A DNA stretch of 64,000 nucleotides. Source: Planctomycetaceae bacterium. GTDB lineage: Bacteria; Planctomycetota; Planctomycetia; Gemmatales; Gemmataceae. Below the pieces are notes generated by a model, which was given only the letters and a program-made list of their open reading frames with translations, did not search any database and was not told the DNA's origin. The DNA lies in the NCBI GenBank assembly GCA_013823135.1, contig PNLP01000016.1:1-64000 (forward strand). The letters run 5' to 3'. The position numbers and the translations under genes are program-made. Positions within the stretch are counted from its first letter, which is position 1. Each line of letters begins with the position of its first letter. Positions 19,297 to 26,850 of the stretch are shown piece by piece.

Positions 19297-20804
19297 GTCG
19301 CAGTCCCTCCGGTCGCCAGCCGCATGACGGCTTCTTCGGTCAGTCCACCGCGTAGTTCGCCGGCAATCCGGCCCTCGTGCATCACGACCACGCGGTCGGA
19401 CATGCCGAGAAGTTCTTCCATGTCGCTGGTAATCATCCACACCGCGACACCGTTCCCCGCCAGTTCGTCGATCAGAGCATAGATCTCGGCCTTCGCCCCA
19501 ACATCGACGCCACGTGTGGGTTCATCGAGGATCAGCACCTTCGGGCCGCGTGCCAGCCACTTCCCGTACACGACCTTCTGCTGGTTTCCGCCCGAAAGTA
19601 ACCCGACTGGTTGTGCTGCGGAGGGGGTTTTCACGCGGAGTCGCTCGATCCACTTCTTGTGCAGTTCGGCTTCCTCGGAGCGCCGTACGCCAAACCGCGA
19701 GCTGATTTGTGCGAGGTTGGGCAGGCTGATGTTGAACCCGACGCTCTCGGCGAGAACCAACCCGTGCAACCGGCGATCCTCTGGAACGAGAAGCACCCCG
19801 GCTTCGATGGCATCAGCGGGCGATCCCACGCGGAGTGGTTCGCCGTTCAGCAGAATTTCACCGGCGGTAACAGGGCGAACGCCGAAAACCGCCTCGGAGA
19901 GTTCGGTGCGGCCGGCTCCGACAAGCCCAGCCATGCCGAGGATCTCGCCTGCCCGCACCTCGAATGACGCAGGAATATCAGGCCCGCCACGGTAGCGGAC
20001 GTTCTGCAACGTGAGGACCGGTTTGCCGTCACCGGTCGCCTTGTGTGTCTTGGGGTAGAACTGCTTCAGATCGCGGCCGACCATCAAACGCACGAGGTTG
20101 TCGTGGGTGATATCGGCCTTGGCGAGTTCTCCTGCGTTGCGGCCATCGCGAAGGACAACCACGCGGTCGGCACATTGCTTCACTTCCGCGAGCCGGTGTG
20201 AGATGTACAGCACGGACACGTTTGCCGCCTTCAGCGCCGCAATCACCTCGTAAAGCGTCTCAGTCTCACGCTGCGTCAGGCTCGACGTCGGCTCATCCAT
20301 GATGAGGACGCGCACGTCGGTACCCAACGCTCGTGCGATCTCGACGAGTTGCTTCTCGCCGGGAGGCAGCGACTCGACTCGTGCGGAGATGCGGTCTGCC
20401 GGCAAACCTACTCGCTTGAGGAGTTCGGCCGCACGCTCGGCCATCACTCGGCGATTGAGCACGCGCAAACCGCCCCCGGTGGTAACCTCACGACCGAGGA
20501 ACAGGTTATCGAGGACGGTCAGGTTCTCGGCGAGGTTAAGTTCCTGATGGATCAGGATGACCCCAGCCGCGACGGCATCGCCCGGCCCCGCGAAGTGAAT
20601 AGGTTGCCCGTCGAGTAGAACTTCGCCCGCGTCGGCCTGATAGACCCCCGCGACGATCTTCATCAACGTGGACTTGCCAGCACCATTCTCACCGACGACG
20701 GCGAGAACCTCGCCGGGGGCAAGCGTGAGAGAGACCCCATCAAGGGCGATCACCCCGGGGAACTCTTTGCGTGCGGTGGTAACCTGGAGTCGTGGGGTGG
20801 GCAT
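19293..20804 (-). CDS. Sugar ABC transporter ATP-binding protein with two nucleotide-binding domains (RbsA-like)
   Basis: This 503-residue duplicated ATPase powers the importer. Domain 1 has Walker A GENGAGKST, an altered signature ESLPPGEKQLVEIARAL and Walker B VLIMDEPTSSL. Domain 2 has a degenerate Walker A (GLVGAGRTE), an intact signature LLSGGNQQKV and Walker B VLILDEPTRGVD, as in RbsA/MglA. ATG 20804 (MPTPRLQVTTARKEFPGV) is preferred because upstream residues are not conserved in type. It lies between the substrate-binding gene (66-bp gap with a hairpin) and the permease gene (four-base overlap). Confidence 0.93.
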   Translation of the reverse strand: MPTPRLQVTTARKEFPGVIALDGVSLTLAPGEVLAVVGENGAGKSTLMKIVAGVYQADAGEVLLDGQPIHFAGPGDAVAAGVILIHQELNLAENLTVLDNLFLGREVTTGGGLRVLNRRVMAERAAELLKRVGLPADRISARVESLPPGEKQLVEIARALGTDVRVLIMDEPTSSLTQRETETLYEVIAALKAANVSVLYISHRLAEVKQCADRVVVLRDGRNAGELAKADITHDNLVRLMVGRDLKQFYPKTHKATGDGKPVLTLQNVRYRGGPDIPASFEVRAGEILGMAGLVGAGRTELSEAVFGVRPVTAGEILLNGEPLRVGSPADAIEAGVLLVPEDRRLHGLVLAESVGFNISLPNLAQISSRFGVRRSEEAELHKKWIERLRVKTPSAAQPVGLLSGGNQQKVVYGKWLARGPKVLILDEPTRGVDVGAKAEIYALIDELAGNGVAVWMITSDMEELLGMSDRVVVMHEGRIAGELRGGLTEEAVMRLATGGTAT

Positions 20805-20833
20805 GGGCGGAGCCGAACAGATATGACATGAGC

Positions 20834-20853
20834 GGCAGCCCACCGGGGCTGCC
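20834..20853 (-). terminator. Intercistronic hairpin between the substrate-binding and ATPase genes
   Basis: GGCAGCCC-ACCG-GGGCTGCC forms an 8-bp perfect stem in the 66-bp gap, without a T-run. Such hairpins after binding-protein genes usually slow 3' decay or attenuate, giving more binding protein than membrane components. Confidence 0.55.
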
Positions 20854-20870
20854 AGGTGGAACAGTACCAG

Positions 20871-21950
20871 TTACTTCTTTACCGAGGCGAGGTCGGCCCG
20901 CAACTTCGCCTCGAAGTCGGCGACCTTCGGGAACTTCACGACCATCCCGTTCACGGTCTCATCCGGGCCGCCATCCTTCGTGACAACGCGGTACGGGATA
21001 GGTTCCTTGACGAGCTTCGAGTCATCGCCCTTGGCCTTCGCCGCGAGAGCTTCGACGGACTTGTAGCCGTACATGAATGGGTCTTGCACGACAGTAGCGA
21101 CGATCTCGCCGTCGGCGATCCCCTTCAGGGTGACCCAGGCCTCATCGAACCCGATGATCTTCACGTCCTTGAGCATCGACTTGGAACGAGCTTCTTCGAG
21201 AATCGCTGGCGGGTTGTACGCATAAAGACCCACGAGGCACACGTCGGGCAGTCCCTTCACACGGGCCAGCACCGCAGCCGCGAGCGGTTGGGCGTTGTTC
21301 GGGCTGCCGTCTTCTTTCGCTTCGCCATCCACGAGGAAGAACTGACCGAATTGCTTGCCCTTGAGATCGGCGTTGGTGGGGTGTGCCGCTGCGGTTCCGG
21401 TGGCGTCCTTTTGGCCCGCGAGTTCGTCGAGAACGCCCTGCGTGCGAGCCTTGCCGTTCGCGGACTTGGTGCTGCCGATGAAGATTGCGACGGTGCCGCC
21501 CTTGGGCAACGATTTCTTCACGAGCCGTCCGACTGCCTTGCCCGCTTCATAGTTGTCGATGCCGATGTAGCACAGCCGACCTGTCTGGTCGGCGTCGTTG
21601 TCCATTGTGATGAGAGGGACTTTCTTAGCAATGCGGGTCAGGTCTTCAGTCTGGTTTTTGGGGTCGATTACGCTGACCGCGATACCGCCAACACCCTGTT
21701 TCACCCATGAGTCGATGATGGGCATTTGGGCCGAAGCGTCGAAATCCTTTTCGAGTTGTCGGAATTGAAGTTCGACATCAGCTTCCTGTGCGGCCTTGTT
21801 TGCGCCTGCCTCGGCGAGGCTCCAGAACTCGGCGGTGCAGTTCGTGACAACGCCGATCTTGATCTTCTCCGACTTCTTGCTGCAAGCCGGCAACGATGCA
21901 AGCACGAGCGCCAAGCCAAGAACGACTGACAGACGCAACGCTGGAAACAC
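20871..21950 (-). CDS. Periplasmic sugar-binding lipoprotein of the ABC importer (Peripla_BP_4 family)
   Basis: This protein of about 359 residues has a lipoprotein signal MFPALRLSVVLGLALVLASL-PAC with lipidated Cys23, then two Rossmann lobes of the RbsB type: KIKIGVVTNCTAEFWSLAEA, a GIAVSVIDP hinge, LITMDNDAD and VKIIGFDEAW. The start is taken as GTG 21950 because it gives a well-formed lipoprotein signal; the upstream frame crosses promoter DNA. It is the first gene of the operon, divergent from the phosphofructokinase gene. The substrate is probably a mono- or disaccharide; the sequence does not say which. Confidence 0.88.
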   Translation of the reverse strand: MFPALRLSVVLGLALVLASLPACSKKSEKIKIGVVTNCTAEFWSLAEAGANKAAQEADVELQFRQLEKDFDASAQMPIIDSWVKQGVGGIAVSVIDPKNQTEDLTRIAKKVPLITMDNDADQTGRLCYIGIDNYEAGKAVGRLVKKSLPKGGTVAIFIGSTKSANGKARTQGVLDELAGQKDATGTAAAHPTNADLKGKQFGQFFLVDGEAKEDGSPNNAQPLAAAVLARVKGLPDVCLVGLYAYNPPAILEEARSKSMLKDVKIIGFDEAWVTLKGIADGEIVATVVQDPFMYGYKSVEALAAKAKGDDSKLVKEPIPYRVVTKDGGPDETVNGMVVKFPKVADFEAKLRADLASVKK

Positions 21951-22260
21951 GGTATCACCCGCGAGATTGAGGAGAGGGCCGGGTAATTCGTAAAGGTTGT
22001 TTACAAAGTACCGGACAGGGCCGAAGTGGCAAGGACGTGGGAACGAGAATGGGCCGATTTGAATACACCCGGCCGAGATTGCAAAGCGGTTTCTGATGGG
22101 ACATGCGCAACTGCCCGGGGAGAGCACATGGGCGATATCGTGCGCTGGTCGAACTCCTCTTGAAAACCCACCTCCGTTTCCGATCCTGAATCTGGTAGCC
22201 CGGCCACTAACCTTCTCCCCTCTCCGGGCAATCTTGGCGTTCTTCGCAAGGGCATTCACA
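21951..22260. promoter_or_regulatory. Divergent promoter region, ABC importer versus phosphofructokinase
   Basis: This 310-bp region separates two divergent transcription starts. It contains an imperfect palindrome TTGTTTACAA (21997-22006), 47 bp upstream of the importer start, that could be an operator or promoter element. The longer plus-strand frame through here in phase with the kinase is not used, because protein-like sequence begins at MSESSRGKLG. No other feature is visible. Confidence 0.35.
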
Positions 22261-23553
22261 ATGTCGGAATCATCGCGCGGCAAGCTTGGAATCGTAGTCG
22301 GTGGTGGCCCAGCTCCGGGGATCAACGGCGTTATTAGTTCAGTCACGATCGAAGCGATTAATCAAGGTCTGGATGTCATCGGAATCCGAGACGGATTCAA
22401 AAACCTCGTGAACGGTGACCTCTCTCACGTTCGTCAACTGACCATCCCGGACGTTGCCCCCTTCTATCAGAAGGGTGGCAGCATGCTCGGAACCAGCCGG
22501 ACCAATCCGGCCAAGGACCCGAAGCACATGGCGAACGTTCTCGAAAGCCTGAACAAGCTCGGGATCAAATACCTCGTCACCATTGGTGGCGACGACACGG
22601 CGTTCAGCGGCAGTCAGGTGTACGCCCACGCGAAGGGGAATATCAAGGTCGCGCACGTCCCCAAGACGATCGATAACGACCTGCCTCTGCCTCCGGGTAT
22701 TCCAACCTTTGGTTTCGAGACCGCCCGGCACTACGGGGTGCAACTCGCCCGCAATATCCACGAAGACGCAAAGACCACCACCCGCTGGTATCTCATCATC
22801 AGCATGGGGCGCGCCGCCGGGCACCTGGCGCTGGGCATCGGCAAGGCGTCGGCGGCAACTCTCACCATCATCGCAGAGGAGCTTGCGAACCGGGATGTGT
22901 CGCTGGAGTTGATCTGCGACATCATCATGGGCTCGATGATTAAGCGGAAAGCAGCACAGGGCAAGGATTACGGTTTAGTCGTGATGGCCGAGGGTCTCAT
23001 GGAGGAGATCGGTGAGGATCGGTTGAAGGAGATCATGACGAAGAACCCCGGCAAGTTCGGCAACATCGAACTCGACGCGTTCGGGCACCTGCGACTCGGT
23101 GAGATCGAGTTTGGTCGCATGGTACGTACGACACTGGCGGATCGCCTCAAAGCTGTCGGCCTGAAGTTCGACATGGTCGATAAAGACCTTGGCTACGAGC
23201 TGCGTTGTGCCGACCCAATTCCGTTCGATGCCGAGTACACCCGAAACCTCGGCTACGGTGCCGTGAAGTTCCTTCTCTCCCCTGAGGCCGACAAAAACGG
23301 CGTCGTGATTACGTTCGTGGGGGGCTCGATGGTCCCGTGTCCGTTCCAGGACATGATCGACCCGAAGACGAAGAAGATGCGCCCACGGCTGGTGGAGGTG
23401 ACGGGCGAGAACTACGAAGTGGCACGCCGCTACATGATTCGCCTGGAAAAGGCCGACTTCGAGGATTCGCACAAGCTCGAGAAGCTCGCGGCGGTGGTCA
23501 AGATGACACCGGCCCAGTTCACGGAACGCTTCGCCTACGTTGTCGGCAAGTGA
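22261..23553 (+). CDS. 6-phosphofructokinase, residues indicate pyrophosphate dependence
   Basis: This enzyme phosphorylates fructose 6-phosphate at C1 in glycolysis. The 430-residue protein has KLGIVVGGGPAPGINGVISS at the N-terminus. Two positions decide the phosphoryl donor: Asp112 in GGDDT (109-113), where ATP enzymes have Gly, and Lys135 in PKTIDND (134-140), where ATP enzymes have Gly. Both are the pyrophosphate-type residues, so the reaction is probably reversible with PPi. Other blocks are GFETARHYGV and MGRAAGHLALGIG. ATG 22261 is the first Met before the conserved strand. A DUF4058 gene follows after 16 bp. Confidence 0.92.
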   Translation: MSESSRGKLGIVVGGGPAPGINGVISSVTIEAINQGLDVIGIRDGFKNLVNGDLSHVRQLTIPDVAPFYQKGGSMLGTSRTNPAKDPKHMANVLESLNKLGIKYLVTIGGDDTAFSGSQVYAHAKGNIKVAHVPKTIDNDLPLPPGIPTFGFETARHYGVQLARNIHEDAKTTTRWYLIISMGRAAGHLALGIGKASAATLTIIAEELANRDVSLELICDIIMGSMIKRKAAQGKDYGLVVMAEGLMEEIGEDRLKEIMTKNPGKFGNIELDAFGHLRLGEIEFGRMVRTTLADRLKAVGLKFDMVDKDLGYELRCADPIPFDAEYTRNLGYGAVKFLLSPEADKNGVVITFVGGSMVPCPFQDMIDPKTKKMRPRLVEVTGENYEVARRYMIRLEKADFEDSHKLEKLAAVVKMTPAQFTERFAYVVGK

Positions 23554-23569
23554 CCGCGGGAGGATTCCG

Positions 23570-24370
23570 ATGCCTTCGCCGTTTCCCGGAATGGACCCGT
23601 GGCTGGAACGAACCGGATTGTTCTCCGGTCTCCACAACGGGCTCATCATCTATCTTCAGGCAGCTATCAACAAGGTTCTGCCCGCTGGTTATGTCGCGGG
23701 CAATGACAACCGAGTTTACGTCGATCCTGAACTCCACCGAGTGCCAGACATCGGTGTGTTCGGCCCGAACGGCTCTGGCGACGGGGTTGAATCTGTTGCA
23801 GTGGCAACATTCGCACGGGCGGGGTTGCTTGCATTTGCCGCTGATCCTGTGATTGATGCTGTTGAGGAACCCTATCTCGAAATTCGGACGGTCGATGACG
23901 AACGGCTCGTCACCGCCATTGAGGTCGTCAGCCCCGCAAACAAGAAAGCGGGCGAGAGTGGGCGAACGTCTTATCAGCAGAAGCAGGGGGAATTCCGGCT
24001 TGGTCGCGTGAATCTCGTGGAGATCGACTTGATCCGTGGAGGGCCACACACAACAGCCGTACCGGAAACTCGACTGCGTGCGGCTGGCACGTTCGACTAC
24101 CACGTGTGCTACACACTTACCGCGGGCCCGCGACAATACTTCGTTGCTCCAATCAAGTTGGCTGATCGTCTCCCGTCAATCTTCATCCCTCTTGATTCAG
24201 GAGTGACACCGGTGACGGTCGATCTCCAGGCGGTGTTTGATCGAGCCTATGATGAAGGTGGTTACGCGAACCGGGCGAAGTACGATAGCCGGGCGTGTGA
24301 GCCGCCGTTGACGCCGGAACAGCGGGCGTGGGCTGAGGGGATCTTGCGTGCGAAGGGACTTCTCACGTGA
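23570..24370 (+). CDS. DUF4058 family protein
   Basis: This 266-residue protein starts with the family hallmark MPSPFPGMDPWLE. The middle carries AIEVVSPANKKAGESG...YQQKQGEFRL, then NLVEIDLIRGG. The acidic and lysine pattern around E-V-V-S-P-A-N-K and V-E-I-D resembles the PD-(D/E)XK nuclease-like core seen in related uncharacterised families; catalytic activity is not shown. GGGAGG precedes ATG 23570. Its stop overlaps the start of a SUKH-like gene by four bases (GTGA), so the two are co-translated. A paralogue lies at 47.3 kb. Confidence 0.85.
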   Translation: MPSPFPGMDPWLERTGLFSGLHNGLIIYLQAAINKVLPAGYVAGNDNRVYVDPELHRVPDIGVFGPNGSGDGVESVAVATFARAGLLAFAADPVIDAVEEPYLEIRTVDDERLVTAIEVVSPANKKAGESGRTSYQQKQGEFRLGRVNLVEIDLIRGGPHTTAVPETRLRAAGTFDYHVCYTLTAGPRQYFVAPIKLADRLPSIFIPLDSGVTPVTVDLQAVFDRAYDEGGYANRAKYDSRACEPPLTPEQRAWAEGILRAKGLLT

Positions 24371-25116
24371 ATGAGGACGAAGCGTTCATTCGTGCGATCG
24401 TGGACAACCCCGGCGAAGACACGGTGCGGCTAGTCTACGCCGACTGGCTCGATGACCACGACGACCCTCGCGGACCGTACTTGCGTGCGGAACACGAGTG
24501 GGCCGCAACTCACGACCCCAGCGAACGCGAAACGCTACGACAGATGGCGAAGTCGCTCGATCCCGTTTGGGTAGCTCGCGTCAGCCGCCCGCCGGTTGGC
24601 GTGTGCTGCGATCATGTGCGGTTCACCGGCTTGCGTCACTCGGTGGATGCCACTGTGCTAATCGAGGTGGAAGACCGGCTTAAACTCACGCTTCCCTGCG
24701 AACTCCGGGCGATGCTTATTAACCACAACGGCGGAAAGCCAAAGCCAAGTAGTTACTGGCCCAGCCGCTTGAGGCGTCGTGCTGAATACCCTGACTACAT
24801 CGAAAGGTTCTATTCTGTCTCGAAACGACAACACGAGGATCTCGAACACGCAACGACGGTGCTAAACAACGGCTTTGTCTCCAAGGCCACTGATCCCGTG
24901 GCGCATCAACGGTGGACGACTGGTGTGCGAGACTTCGTACCGTTCGCCAGTTCCGCGAGTGGGCTTGGCGTTCTCGCGATCGGACTAACTGGAAGAAAGC
25001 AAAGCAAGGTCTACGCAATCAACCGCACGGTTCTGATTGCGTCGAGTCCTCCGCGGTTGCTTGCAGAATCACTCCCAGAATTCTTGGCAACCTTAACGGA
25101 ACAGCAAACTCAATAG
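24367..25116 (+). CDS. TIGR02996 domain plus SMI1/KNR4 (SUKH)-like domain protein
   Basis: This 249-residue protein begins with the planctomycete TIGR02996 signature (DEAFIRAIVDNPGEDTVRLV, YADWLDDHDDPRGPYLRAEH). A SUKH-like domain from about residue 95 reads VEDRLKLTLPCELRAMLINH-NGG, then FVPFASSASGLGVLAIGL, SKVYAINR and LLAESLPEFLATL. SUKH proteins are often immunity proteins against toxins, including nucleases, and also occur as general adaptors. The GTG start overlaps the DUF4058 stop by four bases. A toxin-immunity relation to DUF4058 is only an inference. Confidence 0.72.
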   Translation: MNEDEAFIRAIVDNPGEDTVRLVYADWLDDHDDPRGPYLRAEHEWAATHDPSERETLRQMAKSLDPVWVARVSRPPVGVCCDHVRFTGLRHSVDATVLIEVEDRLKLTLPCELRAMLINHNGGKPKPSSYWPSRLRRRAEYPDYIERFYSVSKRQHEDLEHATTVLNNGFVSKATDPVAHQRWTTGVRDFVPFASSASGLGVLAIGLTGRKQSKVYAINRTVLIASSPPRLLAESLPEFLATLTEQQTQ

Positions 25117-25132
25117 CCACTTGAACGAAATC

Positions 25133-26605
25133 ATGAACAACACGCAATCGACCGATGTTATCTTCGAGATTTCCAAGCCAGGGCGGCGCTGCCATCGCAC
25201 ACCTGCGTGCGATGTGCCTGCCACACAGTCGCTCGGTGATCTCGTTCCGAGCGAGCACCTCGCGAAGCAACCGCCGCCATTGCCGGAGGTCAGCGAGATC
25301 GACCTGATTCGGCACTTCACGAATCTGTCGGCCCGGAACATGAGCATCGACACCAACTTCTACCCGTTGGGGTCGTGTACCATGAAATACAACCCCAAGC
25401 GGCACGAACGACTCGCCGCGCTGCCGGGGTTCGCCAGTCTGCACCCTCTTCAAGACGACGACACCACGCAGGGCATGCTCGAACTGCTGTTCGACATGCA
25501 GAACTACCTTGCGGAAATCTCCGGGCTACCGGCTGTGTCGCTGCAACCCGCCGCCGGTGCTCAGGGCGAACTCACGGCGCTGTTCGTTGCTGCCGCGTAC
25601 TTCCGCGACAAGGGCGAGACGCATCGTCGCAAGGTTCTCGTCCCCGACTCCGCGCACGGCACCAACCCTGCATCGGCCGCACTCGCGGGGTTCGACACGG
25701 TCACGGTGAAGAGCAACGCGAAGGGGTTGGTTGACATCGAAGACTTGAAGGCGAAGCTCGGCAACGATGTCGCTGTGTTCATGATCACCAACCCGAACAC
25801 GCTCGGTCTGTTCGAGACGCAGATCAAGACGATCACCGATCTGCTACACGGCGTTGGCGCTCTGGTGTACCTCGACGGCGCGAACATGAACGCCATTCTT
25901 GGCATCACGCGGCCGGGCGACTTCGGCGCCGACATGCAGCACTACAACGTCCACAAAACCTTCACCGGCCCGCACGGCGGCGGCGGTCCCGGCAGCGGCC
26001 CGATCGCGGTTCGCGACTTCCTCGCGCCGTACCTGCCCGCTCCGATGGTGGTGAAGGATGGCACCCGCTTCAAGTTGCAGTTCGATATGCCGAAGAGCAT
26101 CGGCCGAGTGCGGAGTTTCTTCGGGAACGTCGGCATCCTGTTCCGCGGGTATTGCTACATTCGCACGCTCGGACCGGACGGCTTGCGTGAAGTGAGCGAG
26201 CAGGCGGTGCTGAACGCGAACTATCTGAGGGCACGAGTCTCGGAAGCGTTTGATGTGCCGCACGCCGGGCCGTGTATGCACGAGTTTGTCGCGAGCGCTC
26301 GCACGATTCTCCGCGAACGAAAAGTGCGGGCCATGGATATTTGCAAGCGGCTCCTCGACTACGGTTATCACGCGCCGACGGTGTACTTCCCGCTGGTCGT
26401 GGCCGAGGCGCTGATGATGGAGCCAACCGAAACCGAGAGCAAAGAAACTCTCGACGCCTTCGCCGATGTGCTCCTGAAGATCAAGGCCGAGGACGCGGAA
26501 CTGCTGCGGACCGCGCCGCACTCGCACATCATCTGCCGCCCCGATGAGGTGAAGGCGGCCAAGGAACCCATCTTGCGATGGACCGAAGGCAGCGCCTCCG
26601 CTTGA
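25133..26605 (+). CDS. gcvPB: Glycine dehydrogenase (decarboxylating) subunit 2
   Basis: This is the PLP-carrying half of the two-subunit glycine cleavage P-protein, which decarboxylates glycine and loads the aminomethyl group on the H protein. The 490-residue chain has FYPLGSCTMKYNPK, SLQPAAGAQGELTAL, PDSAHGTNPASA and the PLP site HYNVHKTFTGPHGGGGPG with Lys275. ATG 25133 is preferred to the TTG four codons upstream. Subunit 1 and the H, T and L genes are not next to it. It follows the SUKH-like gene by 16 bp, so it may be co-transcribed with it. Confidence 0.96.
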   Translation: MNNTQSTDVIFEISKPGRRCHRTPACDVPATQSLGDLVPSEHLAKQPPPLPEVSEIDLIRHFTNLSARNMSIDTNFYPLGSCTMKYNPKRHERLAALPGFASLHPLQDDDTTQGMLELLFDMQNYLAEISGLPAVSLQPAAGAQGELTALFVAAAYFRDKGETHRRKVLVPDSAHGTNPASAALAGFDTVTVKSNAKGLVDIEDLKAKLGNDVAVFMITNPNTLGLFETQIKTITDLLHGVGALVYLDGANMNAILGITRPGDFGADMQHYNVHKTFTGPHGGGGPGSGPIAVRDFLAPYLPAPMVVKDGTRFKLQFDMPKSIGRVRSFFGNVGILFRGYCYIRTLGPDGLREVSEQAVLNANYLRARVSEAFDVPHAGPCMHEFVASARTILRERKVRAMDICKRLLDYGYHAPTVYFPLVVAEALMMEPTETESKETLDAFADVLLKIKAEDAELLRTAPHSHIICRPDEVKAAKEPILRWTEGSASA

Positions 26606-26613
26606 GATCAACC

Positions 26614-26730
26614 CTATCGGTTGTATGCCGACGCCGACGCACCCTGGATCGCCTTGGAACATCCGGTGCTGGCCCCGAGGCCAGCAACGACAACAACGAG
26701 TACCGCAAGGCACTTGAGCAACTTGGCCAT
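26614..26730 (-). CDS. Small lipoprotein (38 residues)
   Basis: The minus-strand frame from ATG 26730 encodes a basic start and hydrophobic core (MAKLLKCLAVLVVVVAGLGA) with lipobox STGC (Cys24), then a 14-residue tail KAIQGASASAYNR. GGAG lies seven bases upstream. The mature peptide would be about 15 residues carrying a lipid, as in entericidin-like peptides, although no specific family is recognised. It lies antisense between gcvPB and the M61 peptidase gene. Confidence 0.6.
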   Translation of the reverse strand: MAKLLKCLAVLVVVVAGLGASTGCSKAIQGASASAYNR

Positions 26731-26788
26731 GATCGTCTCCAGGGCATGTGAGCCGGGCACATAGCCGCAACGCCAACCCCGCGTCAAG

Positions 26789-26814
26789 CCCGCGATTTCA
26801 ACTGCAATCGCGGG
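26789..26814. terminator. Hairpin upstream of the M61 peptidase gene
   Basis: CCCGCGATT and AATCGCGGG form a 9-bp stem with an 8-base loop, followed by TGTCATTTCTTC on the plus strand. It lies between the divergent starts of the small lipoprotein and the peptidase, so it may end gcvPB read-through or be a promoter-proximal element. Confidence 0.35.
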
Positions 26815-26850
26815 TGTCATTTCTTCATAGCATCCCTCGGAGTCGTTGCC

